A stretch of 64,000 bases of DNA. Source: an uncultured Shimia sp. (GTDB lineage Bacteria; Pseudomonadota; Alphaproteobacteria; Rhodobacterales; Rhodobacteraceae). Of the stretch, positions 44,114 through 53,043 are shown one piece after another. The position numbers were made by a program, and so were the translations under genes. The stretch is from positions 29,505-93,504 of the forward strand of contig NZ_CAJXIV010000002.1 in the NCBI RefSeq assembly GCF_913054185.1, given 5' to 3'. Position 1 is the stretch's first letter, and every line of letters starts with the position of its first letter. The notes under the pieces are model-generated. The model made no database searches. It had not been told where the DNA came from and was given only the letters and a program-made list of their open reading frames with translations.

Positions 44114-44136
44114 GGTTTGCGGCAATGTCAAACTAC

Positions 44137-45078
44137 CTAAGCCTTTTGAGTTGGTTTGCCTGATAGACCTCCCCCCACAATCAGATCAAACTTGACCCGT
44201 ACAGAGCTGAGTTCTTTATAAAAATTCAAAAGAAGCCGCCAAGGTCCATTAATTTTTTCAAGCGCTGATATGGATGCAACCACCGTCCCGATGTCTGAGC
44301 GTCCTTCCATCATCAAAAAGCCACCAATCATCAAAATTCCTACAAGGCCAATGCCGCTGAGAATGTTCATCAAAAACTTCATCGAGAGCTTCAGCCGGAA
44401 AATACCGCGCCGGGTTTCATAGATATTGTCAAAATCATCGAGAACTTGCTGTTGGGCCTCTTTCATTTCAGCCAAGTTTTCTTCTGACAACGTGCCAGCT
44501 GCATGTCGCAGCACAATTGTGCGTTCCTTTACCCGTTTGTTCACCCGCTCTTGCAATAGCAGTACAATCAAAGCCTGCGGGACAACTACAGCCACCAGAA
44601 AGCCGCCAAGGTAGGGCTGGGTCGCTGCCACAAACGACACCACGGACACCAACGTGCCAAGTTGTACCACCGGGTTGGCCAAGGCCTGACCTACAAAGCG
44701 CCCGACTTCCTCCGATTCAGCAGAGATGATTGTCGCAATTGTGCCGGTGGACTGCTTTTGGATCGCCAGGTCCTGCGTGGTGTCGTGACGCGCCTCATAG
44801 ACAGCTGCGCGAATGCGCCGGATTGTGGCTTCCCCCAGCAGGCTACTGCGATAATTCAGAATAAATTTGAAAATGTTGGTGACCACGATCACCGCCAAAT
44901 ATCCACCGCACATCCAGACTAATGTCCGGACCTCAAGGCCAGGCCCAAGGCTGTTGATGATGTCTTTCTGAAACTGCAATGGCACTGCCGCCAGTGCCGC
45001 GACAATTAACGAAAGCACCACCAAGAGGATTTGCGACCGACCAGTGGCGCGTAAAATTCGAGCGTAGAAGCGGATCAT
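44137..45078 (-). CDS. ABC exporter transmembrane domain protein lacking an ATPase domain
   Basis: A 313-residue protein with the six-helix membrane domain of type IV ABC exporters (about 18-275): LLVVLSLIVAALAAVPLQFQKDIINSL at helix 1, and the coupling-helix-like AVYEARHDTTQDLAIQKQSTGTIATIISAESEEV. The chain ends in FDLIVGGGLSGKPTQKA, just where the linker to the nucleotide-binding domain would begin, and no ATPase gene follows; the DUF882 terminator does. This is either a domain that pairs with an ATPase elsewhere or a remnant. The frame is intact and no ATPase relic is visible downstream. Confidence 0.8.
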   Translation of the reverse strand: MIRFYARILRATGRSQILLVVLSLIVAALAAVPLQFQKDIINSLGPGLEVRTLVWMCGGYLAVIVVTNIFKFILNYRSSLLGEATIRRIRAAVYEARHDTTQDLAIQKQSTGTIATIISAESEEVGRFVGQALANPVVQLGTLVSVVSFVAATQPYLGGFLVAVVVPQALIVLLLQERVNKRVKERTIVLRHAAGTLSEENLAEMKEAQQQVLDDFDNIYETRRGIFRLKLSMKFLMNILSGIGLVGILMIGGFLMMEGRSDIGTVVASISALEKINGPWRLLLNFYKELSSVRVKFDLIVGGGLSGKPTQKA

Positions 45079-45150
45079 TCTCTCATCCCTTTGAGGGACC
45101 TGCGGACAGGCAAAATCAAAGCAAACTCAATCACCTGACCGAAAAAATGT

Positions 45151-45543
45151 CTAGCCTTCGTAGCGCCATCCACCACGCCGCTCCGCCAACTCACGTTCCC
45201 CTGGCAGAAGTGTACCCAATTTAACTTGCCCTGCCGTGATAGCAGTTGCCGCCTGATCAGGTTCAGACGCAACCGAAGTTGCGGGTTCCGCAGCCTGCTC
45301 AGGCGCCGGCTGGATGTCTTGCGGCGCGTGAGCCTCTTGCACTGGGGACGTTGGCGCGGAGGCTGGCGTTGTTGTCGTTTCCGCCGGTTTTGTTCCCATT
45401 TGAGTAACCACATAAAACGCCACAGCCGCGAGCGCGGCGGACAAAAAAACGTTCCAGCCCAGACCCAAGATGGTGATGAGCAAAACCGCAAAAGCGGCCA
45501 GCAAGGCGACTGTTGAACTCTTCTTTTTTTCAGTCTGTGCCAT
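45151..45543 (-). CDS. Membrane-anchored protein with low-complexity tail, unknown
   Basis: A 130-residue protein: a short basic N-terminus (MAQTEKKKSS), a hydrophobic region of about 35 residues (one long or two short helices, 11-46), then an alanine/proline/threonine/glutamate-rich stretch (about 50-100) and a C-terminal conserved-looking GTLLPGERELAERRGGWRYEG. It precedes the ABC membrane-domain gene by 72 bp on the same strand, which may make a two-gene unit. No family was recognised. The start is ATG 45543, 17 codons inside the longest frame. Confidence 0.6.
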   Translation of the reverse strand: MAQTEKKKSSTVALLAAFAVLLITILGLGWNVFLSAALAAVAFYVVTQMGTKPAETTTTPASAPTSPVQEAHAPQDIQPAPEQAAEPATSVASEPDQAATAITAGQVKLGTLLPGERELAERRGGWRYEG

Positions 45544-45759
45544 GTGTGTTCCTCCCCGAACTGACAAAACTATAGATCTCCCCTGCCCCACCACCTAGGA
45601 AAACATGGGTTTTGCCAATTGGCCTTTGGTCGCAAAACAACCTGTGCGCAGGAGCGTGAAGCAGAGCCTGCCGCAATTTTATGCATCCGGATGTCAATTT
45701 TCAGAGTCTCTCAACTTCTTCTCGCTAGTCGATATAGACCAACCAGTGGGAGCTGAAAA

Positions 45760-48102
45760 TTGGATCAACTAGTAAAAGCCGCCTCCGCAGAAGACCTCTT
45801 TGCGTTGATAGACGCGGCACCCAACGACGTTCAGGCCGGCCCAATTGCGGGGCTGATGAAGAACGGTGATATCTCGGACCTAATGTTATCTGTGGCTGCC
45901 GGCGACCTGGACGCCGTGCGCGAAAACGCGAAAGTTGGCAGCGGCGTAAATTTCCAAGGCGCCTTTGGCACCAGCCCCTTGCTGTTTGCAGCAACTCTCA
46001 AGGAGCCAACCATTTTCCGGCTTCTTATCGAGAATGGTGCACGCATCGATTTGTGTCTCAACGGGGACGCATCCGCCGTCACCTGGGCGGCACGCTATGC
46101 ATCGGTTGAAACCATGGCCTACGTCATCACTGCGGCCTTACAACGGGAAGACCGCTCCCACGCTATTTTCTTTCAAGCGTTGGAGGGCGCGGTCCAGGCC
46201 CATGATCCGGAAGCAAAACTTGATCGTCTGGTGGGGTTTGGCTTCAACTTTATCCTGCAAAACCCACAGAAATGGGGGGCAATGCATGTGGCGGCGCGTT
46301 TGGGCACCGTAGATGTCATCAAAAAAATGACGGGATTTGGTTTGGATGTTTCTGAAGCCGGGGACAGTGGCCGCACGCCGCTTCATGTTGCGGTAGAGGC
46401 GTCCAACTACGAGACTTTGAAAGCCCTAATCGCGCTGGATGCGAACCTCAACGCGCCTGACAATCGCGGTGAAACACCTGTTTTTTATGCTTCCAGTGAT
46501 GATGGCGGGCGCATGTTTGACACGTTGGTCGATCTGGGTGCGGATGCCACGGCACGACGCAAAGACGGCGGGACCATTCTGCATAAGGCCGCTAGTTCTG
46601 GCGACGTGCGCTTATTTGAACGTTTGATTGCCAAAGGCATTGGCCTTGAAGATCAGGACTCCAAAGGCAACACGGCGCTGCACGCCGCTTCAGCTGCAAG
46701 TCAGTTGGTGGCAATGCGCAAGTTGCACACTCTTGGGGCGGATATGGAAGCGTTGAACGGGCGTGGCGAGACGCCAATTTTCCTGACTATCAACGCCGAC
46801 AATCCAGCCTCATTCCGGGCACTGGAAACACTTGGTGCGGACCTGACAAAGCATCGCAAATACGGCGCCAGCCTCTTGCATGACGCTGCCCGTTGGGGCC
46901 GAATGGAAGTTCTCGAGACTTTGCTGGAACGTGACGTGAATGCGGACAGCAAAAACGAGTTTGACGAAACTCCTCTGCACTTCGCAGCCAAATTTGGCCA
47001 CGTTGAAGTGATCAAAAAACTGCATGAATTTGGCGCCGATTTGGAAGCTGAAAACAAGCAGGGTGAAACACCAATCAACAGCTCGATGGAAGCGTTGGGG
47101 CGTGTTTCCTTCGCCACACTGTCGCAACTTGGCGCAAACACCAAAACACTGAACCGCTTTGGCGAAGGCCTGATCCATTCCTCTGCCCGCTGTTCCGACT
47201 TTGGGATTTTTGAAAAAGTGATTGAGGAAGGTGTTGACGTGAACGCCACCTCCGAGATTGGCGAAGGCGCGTTCCACTATGCAGCCCGATCCCCCTTGGC
47301 GCATAAAAAGTTTGAAGTTCTGACCTTATTGGGCGCAGAAATTGAAGCCGAAGACGACCGAGGCCGCACTGCGATGCACTCAGCTGCCGAGGCCAAAAAC
47401 ATGCCTGGGATCACGGCACTGTATGATATGGGCCTCAACCCTGTTGCGCAGGACAAACAAGGCGTGACACCACTGCACCTAGCCGCAGGCTCCAGTCGTT
47501 CTGAAGGCACCAAAGCGATCAAGTCCTTAGTGGGCATGGGTGCTGATCCAAACGCAATAGACAGCAGCGGACGCACGCCTCTACATGCGGCCGCCGAGTC
47601 TGGTCATGCCAGCAACATTCGCGCGTTAATCAAGCTTGGCGCAAAAATTGACGTGGTTGACCCCAACAAAAACACACCGCTGCACCTCGCGATCATCGCA
47701 GAGAAAAAAGACACCGCTGATGAGCTTTGCAAACAGGGCGCCAATATGGACGCCCGCAACGCAGATGAGCGCAACCCGCTGCATCTGGCTGGCCAAGCGC
47801 AGAGCCGCCGGATGGCCTTGATCCAACTCCTGATCAACCGCGGCACGGACATCAACTGGCGGACGGGAAAAGGCGAAACCGTGGCCCATATGATTGCCGA
47901 AGACAACGACCTGAAACCGATAGTGCTCATCCGCCATATGGAAGAGCTGGCGGATTTGGGTGTCGATTTTTACTTCCGCAACCGCAAGGGCCTTGGTGCG
48001 TTGCAGATTGCACAGGAACACATCGAAAGCTTTGGCGAAGAATGGGAGCTCAAAAAGATCGCCGAGATCCGCAAAAAGCGCGGGCGTGCCAGTAAGAAGT
48101 AA
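45760..48102 (+). CDS. Large ankyrin-repeat protein
   Basis: A 780-residue protein made almost wholly of ankyrin-like repeats of about 33 residues; clear units recur as GRTPLHVAVEASNYETLKALI, NTALHAASAASQLVAMRKL and NTPLHLAIIAEKKDTADEL. No signal peptide, membrane segment or catalytic domain is visible, so it is probably a cytoplasmic scaffold. The last 20 residues are basic (IRKKRGRASKK). The start is TTG at 45760 with GGGAG before it; the next in-frame ATG is far inside. Monocistronic, with a strong terminator 17 bp after the stop. Function unknown. Confidence 0.88.
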   Translation: MDQLVKAASAEDLFALIDAAPNDVQAGPIAGLMKNGDISDLMLSVAAGDLDAVRENAKVGSGVNFQGAFGTSPLLFAATLKEPTIFRLLIENGARIDLCLNGDASAVTWAARYASVETMAYVITAALQREDRSHAIFFQALEGAVQAHDPEAKLDRLVGFGFNFILQNPQKWGAMHVAARLGTVDVIKKMTGFGLDVSEAGDSGRTPLHVAVEASNYETLKALIALDANLNAPDNRGETPVFYASSDDGGRMFDTLVDLGADATARRKDGGTILHKAASSGDVRLFERLIAKGIGLEDQDSKGNTALHAASAASQLVAMRKLHTLGADMEALNGRGETPIFLTINADNPASFRALETLGADLTKHRKYGASLLHDAARWGRMEVLETLLERDVNADSKNEFDETPLHFAAKFGHVEVIKKLHEFGADLEAENKQGETPINSSMEALGRVSFATLSQLGANTKTLNRFGEGLIHSSARCSDFGIFEKVIEEGVDVNATSEIGEGAFHYAARSPLAHKKFEVLTLLGAEIEAEDDRGRTAMHSAAEAKNMPGITALYDMGLNPVAQDKQGVTPLHLAAGSSRSEGTKAIKSLVGMGADPNAIDSSGRTPLHAAAESGHASNIRALIKLGAKIDVVDPNKNTPLHLAIIAEKKDTADELCKQGANMDARNADERNPLHLAGQAQSRRMALIQLLINRGTDINWRTGKGETVAHMIAEDNDLKPIVLIRHMEELADLGVDFYFRNRKGLGALQIAQEHIESFGEEWELKKIAEIRKKRGRASKK

Positions 48103-48119
48103 CTGATCCAAGTGTAGAG

Positions 48120-48146
48120 AAGGCGGCCTTGTAGGCCGCCTTTTTT
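48120..48146 (+). terminator. Terminator of the ankyrin-repeat gene
   Basis: AAGGCGGCC and GGCCGCCTT form a 9-bp stem with a 5-base loop, ending in TTTTTT. Confidence 0.88.
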
Positions 48147-48155
48147 CGTTTCGTT

Positions 48156-49472
48156 TTATCCTGGAAGCAAGAACAGCGTGATGGCCGGGAAAGCCACCAG
48201 CAGAACGACTCTAAAGATGTCAGAGGCCACAAACCAAACCACCGCCCTATAGGTCTCTACCATCGGCGTAGAGCGGTCCATTGCATTGATAATGAACAGG
48301 TTCATGCCCACCGGCGGCGTGATCAAGCCAACCTCCACAACAATCAACACCAGAATACCAAACCAGATCGCCACATGTTCGGCACTCATGCCAAAGTCCA
48401 ACCCAAGGATCACCGGGAAGAAAATTGGGACGGTCAACAGGATCATGCTCAGGCTGTCCATCAAACAACCAAAGACCAAGTAAAAGGCCAGGATCAGACA
48501 CAGCACCATCCATGGGCCGTAACCTAGACTGATGACCCAATTGGACAGTTCCTGCGGCACCTGGCTCAACGCAAGAAATCCGTTGTAGATGCCGGCCCCC
48601 AGAACGATAAAAAAGATCATTGCGGTGCTGGTGGCGGTGGAGATGATGCAGTCCTTAAGAATGGACCACGTCAAATTGCCTTTGACCAAAGCAATCAGGC
48701 CGGTGCCCGCGGCGCCAACGGCAGCACCTTCGGTCGGCGTGAACCAGCCAAAATAGATACCGCCAACAACTGCGCCAAACACCAAGAGCACCGGCCAGAC
48801 GTCCAACAGCGCCCGGTAACGCTCTGACATGGGAACCGGAGGACGTGTGCCAGCAGAGTCCGGGTAAAGGCGCACATAGATCGAGATCGTCAGCATGTAG
48901 CCAAGTGCCGCAAGAATGCCGGGTATGAAGGCCGCCAAAAACAGCTTGGCAATATTTTGCTCCGTCAGGATGGCGTAGATCACAAGGATCACAGACGGCG
49001 GGATCAGGATGCCCAAGGTGCCGCCCGCCGCCAGCGTGGCCGTGGAGAACCCGCCAGAGTAGCCGTAGCGGCGCATTTCCGGCAGGGCCACACGGCTCAT
49101 TGTGGCGGCCGTGGCCAGCGACGATCCACAGATCGCGCCAAAGCCTGCGCAGGCCCCCACGGATGCCATGGCCACACCGCCTTTTTTATGACCAAGCCAG
49201 CTTTCTGCAGCCTTAAACAAGGCCTTGGACATGCCGGATTGGGTGGCAAACTGCCCCATCAACAGAAACATCGGAATGATGGTCAAAGAATAGCTGGAGA
49301 AGGTTGTGTAGGTTTCCGACTTCAGTTTTGCCAAAAACATATTGGGGTTGCCAGTCACCAGATAGAGACCACCCAACCCGCAAAGCATCATCGCAAGCCC
49401 AATTGGCGCGCGCAGGAAGATCATCACCAGCAGCACTGGAAAAGAGAGGTAGCCTAGTTCCAAATTGGTCAT
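48156..49472 (-). CDS. dctM: TRAP transporter large membrane subunit
   Basis: Twelve-helix carrier subunit of a tripartite ATP-independent periplasmic transporter, 438 residues. Family segments are LLMGQFATQSGMSKALF, GACAGFGAICGSSLATAATM, GTLGILIPPSVILVIYAILTEQ and TPTEGAAVGAAGTGL. The sodium-coupled substrate elevator is of the DctM type. The start ATG 49472 overlaps the dctQ stop by 4 bp. The periplasmic binding protein gene (dctP) does not flank the pair, so the substrate cannot be inferred. Confidence 0.93.
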   Translation of the reverse strand: MTNLELGYLSFPVLLVMIFLRAPIGLAMMLCGLGGLYLVTGNPNMFLAKLKSETYTTFSSYSLTIIPMFLLMGQFATQSGMSKALFKAAESWLGHKKGGVAMASVGACAGFGAICGSSLATAATMSRVALPEMRRYGYSGGFSTATLAAGGTLGILIPPSVILVIYAILTEQNIAKLFLAAFIPGILAALGYMLTISIYVRLYPDSAGTRPPVPMSERYRALLDVWPVLLVFGAVVGGIYFGWFTPTEGAAVGAAGTGLIALVKGNLTWSILKDCIISTATSTAMIFFIVLGAGIYNGFLALSQVPQELSNWVISLGYGPWMVLCLILAFYLVFGCLMDSLSMILLTVPIFFPVILGLDFGMSAEHVAIWFGILVLIVVEVGLITPPVGMNLFIINAMDRSTPMVETYRAVVWFVASDIFRVVLLVAFPAITLFLLPG

Positions 49473-50053
49473 TTTGCGGTCTCCCCAACGGCAGTCATAG
49501 AGCCGCGTCCTGTCAGCGCGGAGAAAACGCGCATCACTGCGCAGTACACGGCCACAAGAGACGCGACCAAGGCCGCCGCAAAACTGGCAGCGTAGGCCCA
49601 CCACACTGGAAATTGCAGCAGGAAGGTGGTTTCGCCATAGGCGTATTTGCTTTGCAAACCGGCAAACAGACGCCAGGTGATCAGCAAAATCACAGCCGCA
49701 AGAACACACTCCCAAAACGCAATCAGGAACCGATTGACGCGGGTTGGCAAAAGGTTGGTGAACACGTCTACGGTGGCGTGCGCACCATAAAGCTGACAGA
49801 TCGGGAGGAAGGCAAAAATTGCAAAGGCCACCCCCGCTTCGAGCAGCTCAAAGTCACCATTGATCGAGCCCACACCAGATGCCTGCAACCATGTGGCCAA
49901 ACCCTGTGCGGCACTTTCCATAAACGGCGCGTACGCCACCGAGCTGATTGTTCGCCCCAAAATGCTGACACATGTCAGAATAATGAGCGCGGTGAGCACC
50001 AAACCGCCCAGAATCGCCGTGCTCTGCGCAATGGCTCTGATTGCCCTGTGCAT
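49469..50053 (-). CDS. dctQ: TRAP transporter small membrane subunit
   Basis: Four-helix membrane subunit of the TRAP transporter, 194 residues, with the DctQ-typical stretch FAIFAFLPICQLYGAHATVDVFTNLLP (near 84-110) and the last two helices around FWECVLAAVILLITWRLF. It is translationally coupled to dctM by a 4-bp overlap. ATG 50053 has a GGGGAGAGG ribosome site and was preferred to the start 5 codons upstream. It is longer at the N-terminus than the minimal DctQ. Confidence 0.88.
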   Translation of the reverse strand: MHRAIRAIAQSTAILGGLVLTALIILTCVSILGRTISSVAYAPFMESAAQGLATWLQASGVGSINGDFELLEAGVAFAIFAFLPICQLYGAHATVDVFTNLLPTRVNRFLIAFWECVLAAVILLITWRLFAGLQSKYAYGETTFLLQFPVWWAYAASFAAALVASLVAVYCAVMRVFSALTGRGSMTAVGETAK

Positions 50054-50236
50054 ATTGCCTCTCCCCATACCCTTTGAGGCGTCAATTTAACGCGCCTTCC
50101 CAGTTGGTCCATAGTGCTAGGGGGCATGGGGGGTGTTTGCCAGCAAATTTGCGGGTCTGATGCAAAAAATGTGACACGACAGTAGAATACCGACAGTGCC
50201 GGTAACACATGTTTCTGTCTGTTCTTAGCGGTATTG

Positions 50237-50322
50237 TGGTGCCCAAGGAGAGACTCGAACTCTCACGCCCGTGAAGGCGGGGGATTTTGAATCCCCTGCG
50301 TCTACCATTCCGCCACTTGGGC
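50237..50322 (-). tRNA. tRNA-Leu (CAA)
   Basis: Class II tRNA, 86 nt with encoded CCA. Acceptor GCCCAAG pairs with CTTGGGC, the anticodon loop is TTCAAAA (anticodon CAA), and the T-loop is AGTTCGAGTCT. It reads UUG. Confidence 0.96.
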
Positions 50323-50491
50323 CACGACCTTGATTTAGCCAAGGTTCTGAGGAAGGTCCAGACACAAAACGAAATGTTTTTGTCTCAGCGGAAATTTTCT
50401 TTCAGGGAAGTGTTCACAATTTATTTGCTTGCACTTCAGAGGCAAACGCCTAGGCAAGATAGGACTAATTCTAAGGCCAAAGAGACTTTCT

Positions 50492-51070
50492 ATGTTACAA
50501 CGCCTCTATGACTGGACCATGCGTTTGGCGGATCATCCACGTGCATTGTGGGCATTGGCAATTGTCAGTTTCGCCGAAAGTTCGTTTTTCCCGATCCCGC
50601 CGGACGTGTTGATGATTCCGATGATTCTTGCGCGCCCAAGCCGCGCTTGGTTGATCGCTCTGGTGGCGCTGGTGTCGTCAGTGATTGGCGGGCTGTTTGG
50701 TTACACCATTGGCTATTTCGCGTTTGAGCAAATTGGAGAACCGATCCTGCAATCGCTTGGCAAAGCTGACGCGGTGGCGGAGTTCTCAACGCGCTTCAAC
50801 GATTTTGGATTTTGGGCTGTCTTGGGCGCTGGTGTGACACCCTTCCCCTACAAAGTGATCACCATCATGTCCGGCTTTACGCACATGCCGTTAGCGACGT
50901 TTATGGCAACCTCTGTATTGGCCCGCGGTATCCGTTTCTTCCTTGTAGCTGCCTTGCTTCGCAAATTTGGCGAACCTGTGCGCGACTTCATTGAACAGCG
51001 CTTAGGCCTCGTCTCAGCTTTGTTCCTCATTCTGCTATTTGGCGGATTTTTTGCGGTGAAATACCTATGA
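50492..51070 (+). CDS. YqaA/DedA-like inner-membrane protein
   Basis: A 192-residue membrane protein of the SNARE-associated/VTT superfamily in the short YqaA form. It has about five hydrophobic segments and the family patterns FAESSFFPIPPDVLMIPM at the first re-entrant loop and GAGVTPFPYKVITIMSGF at the second. DedA-family proteins flip or transport undecaprenyl phosphate or phospholipids; the YqaA type is less studied. The start was set at ATG 50492 (MLQRLYDW), the family N-terminus. Its stop overlaps dsbB by 4 bp. Confidence 0.86.
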   Translation: MLQRLYDWTMRLADHPRALWALAIVSFAESSFFPIPPDVLMIPMILARPSRAWLIALVALVSSVIGGLFGYTIGYFAFEQIGEPILQSLGKADAVAEFSTRFNDFGFWAVLGAGVTPFPYKVITIMSGFTHMPLATFMATSVLARGIRFFLVAALLRKFGEPVRDFIEQRLGLVSALFLILLFGGFFAVKYL

Positions 51071-51534
51071 AACTCACACAACGACTCGCGTTTGCCCTGC
51101 TGACAGGGTTTTCTGCTTCTATGATCCTTGGCGCATGGGGCTTTGAATTCATTGGCGAAATGCCGCCGTGTAAGCTCTGTTATTACCAGCGCTATCCGCA
51201 TTGGTTCGCGTCCGGCGCAGGCATACTGGCCATTTTTGCCGGCACGGCTCTGTTTGCCTATTTGGCCGCTGCAGGCGCTGCTGCCTCCGGGTTTGTGGGC
51301 CTCTACCACACCGGCGTAGAACGGAAGTGGTGGGATGGTCCATCCACTTGCACCAGCTCTGACGTGTCCAATATGAGTGCGGATGATCTTTTTAGTCAGA
51401 TCATGTCAGCGCCACTGGTGCGGTGTGATGAAATCCCTTGGGAGTTGTTTGGACTGTCGATGGCAAACTACAATGCGTTATTGTCCCTCGGTGCAGCATC
51501 GCTCTGGATTTACGCGATCAAAACCTTGAAATAA
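51067..51534 (+). CDS. dsbB: Disulfide bond formation protein B
   Basis: Four-helix inner-membrane enzyme of 155 residues that reoxidises DsbA and passes electrons to ubiquinone. The first cysteine pair is CxxC at C35 and C38 in PPCKLCYYQRYPHW, and the second periplasmic pair is C95 and C120. The spacing between pairs and the CxxCYYQR signature match alphaproteobacterial DsbB. Translationally coupled to the YqaA-like gene (ATGA). No dsbA gene is in the window. Confidence 0.92.
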   Translation: MKLTQRLAFALLTGFSASMILGAWGFEFIGEMPPCKLCYYQRYPHWFASGAGILAIFAGTALFAYLAAAGAAASGFVGLYHTGVERKWWDGPSTCTSSDVSNMSADDLFSQIMSAPLVRCDEIPWELFGLSMANYNALLSLGAASLWIYAIKTLK

Positions 51535-51557
51535 GACAACTGACAGCGCGCAAATCT

Positions 51558-51983
51558 CTACCCGGACTTGCGCGTTGACAGCAAAAGGTTGGTTTCGCTG
51601 ATGGCGATCCCGTCCAAGCGGCGGATTTGGGTCAGCACCTCATCCAAATGATCAAGCGTATCTGTGCCAAGTTCCAAGATCAGGTCCCAACGCCCATTGG
51701 TGCTGTGGATCGCCCGCACAGCCGTCAGCCCAGTCAGCTGACGCACAATTCGGTCGGTGCCACGCCCCTCGATGCCAAGCATCATCAATCCACGCACAGG
51801 GTCGCTCTTGGCGTCCTCCTGAAGCACCACAGTAAAACCAACAATGTCCCCACGTTGGCGCAAACGCTCGATGCGCCCGCGCACTGTTGTTCGAGACACA
51901 CCCAGATCAATCGCAAGATCCGACAATGAGGCGCGTGCGTCGTGACGCAGGGCTGAGATCAGCCTTCGATCAATATCGTCCAT
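51558..51983 (-). CDS. Lrp/AsnC-family regulator
   Basis: A 141-residue feast/famine regulator. The N-terminal helix-turn-helix spans about 5-45 (DIDRRLISALRHDARASLSDLAI, then GVSRTTVRGRIERL), and the C-terminal RAM domain holds ligand and forms octamers (VRGLMMLGIEGRGTDRIVRQL). It is divergent from the arginase and ornithine cyclodeaminase genes across 117 bp, the usual arrangement for an activator of arginine/ornithine catabolism, so arginine or ornithine is the probable ligand. A partial dyad GGGT-N8-ACCC at 52041-52056 could be its site. Confidence 0.88.
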   Translation of the reverse strand: MDDIDRRLISALRHDARASLSDLAIDLGVSRTTVRGRIERLRQRGDIVGFTVVLQEDAKSDPVRGLMMLGIEGRGTDRIVRQLTGLTAVRAIHSTNGRWDLILELGTDTLDHLDEVLTQIRRLDGIAISETNLLLSTRKSG

Positions 51984-52100
51984 TTTGCACAGCTCCTAGC
52001 GCCACTTTGGAATATCACTGCCCGTTATGTTCAAATTGAGGGGTGTAAATCAACCCATTTCGGAAGGATTTTGCCTAAATCGCCGAACATGGGACACAAC

Positions 52101-53027
52101 ATGACACAGAAAAACTGCCTGTTGGTGGGCGCTCCGGTAGACAGCGGCAAGCGACGTCGCGGATGTTTGATGGGGCCGGATGCCTACCGGACCGCCCGAC
52201 TGGGTGAAACTTTGATGGACTTAGGGCACACCGTTCAGGACCTTGGAAACTTGCGCCCTGCCCCGTTTGAGCCAGATGCAAAAGACAATGATTTGCACGC
52301 GCTCAATGAAACAGTGGCCTGGACCGAAGCGCTCACCGGGGCTGCAGAAGCAGCCATGGCAACTGGATTCCCGATTTTCCTAGGTGGAGATCACAGCTTG
52401 TCTGCAGGAACAGTGGCTGGTGTTGCCAATCACGCCGCCACCTTAGGACGGCCGCAGTTTGTCCTTTGGCTGGACGCACACACGGATTTCCACACTCCGC
52501 AGAGCACGGGCAGCGGCAACCTGCACGGCACACCAGTTGCGTATTTCGCGGGTCGTAGCGGGTTTGACGCTTTTCCAGCCGTGGAAAATCCGGTGCCTGA
52601 AGAGAACATCTGCATGATTGGTCTGCGCTCTGTAGATGACGCGGAGCGGGAAACTTTGCAGGCCACCAAAATTCGGCGTCACGATATGCGCGAGATAGAT
52701 GAAAACGGCATCGCTCGTCCATTGGCGGCCTTCCTAGAGCATGTTGCCACTCAAAACGGCATGTTGCACGTTTCGTTGGATGTCGACTTTCTGGACCCCT
52801 CTGTCGCGCCCGCAGTGGGCACAACGGTTCCAGGCGGAGCAACTGTGCGTGAAGCCCATCTGGTGATGGAAATGCTGCACGACAGCGGGCTGATGACCTC
52901 GCTTGACCTTGTTGAACTCAACCCATTTCTTGACGAACGCGGACGCACAGCACAGCTGATGGTTGATCTTGCGGCGTCCGCCCTGGGCCGTCGCGTATTT
53001 GATCGACCGACGCGAAGCTTCTCGTAA
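52101..53027 (+). CDS. rocF: Arginase
   Basis: Hydrolyses arginine to ornithine and urea. About 308 residues in the ureohydrolase family, with all manganese ligands: GGDHS (H98), WLDAHTDFHT (D125, H127, D129) and SLDVDFLDP (D227, D229). The GAPVDSG start and lack of an agmatinase-type pattern favour arginase. The exact start is uncertain: ATG 52101 has GGGA 6 bases upstream and begins right before the fold, but ATG 52089 and TTG 52071 (with GGAAGGA) are alternatives. Ornithine cyclodeaminase follows 16 bp downstream. Confidence 0.93.
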   Translation: MTQKNCLLVGAPVDSGKRRRGCLMGPDAYRTARLGETLMDLGHTVQDLGNLRPAPFEPDAKDNDLHALNETVAWTEALTGAAEAAMATGFPIFLGGDHSLSAGTVAGVANHAATLGRPQFVLWLDAHTDFHTPQSTGSGNLHGTPVAYFAGRSGFDAFPAVENPVPEENICMIGLRSVDDAERETLQATKIRRHDMREIDENGIARPLAAFLEHVATQNGMLHVSLDVDFLDPSVAPAVGTTVPGGATVREAHLVMEMLHDSGLMTSLDLVELNPFLDERGRTAQLMVDLAASALGRRVFDRPTRSFS

Positions 53028-53043
53028 TTTGAGGATGAAGAAA

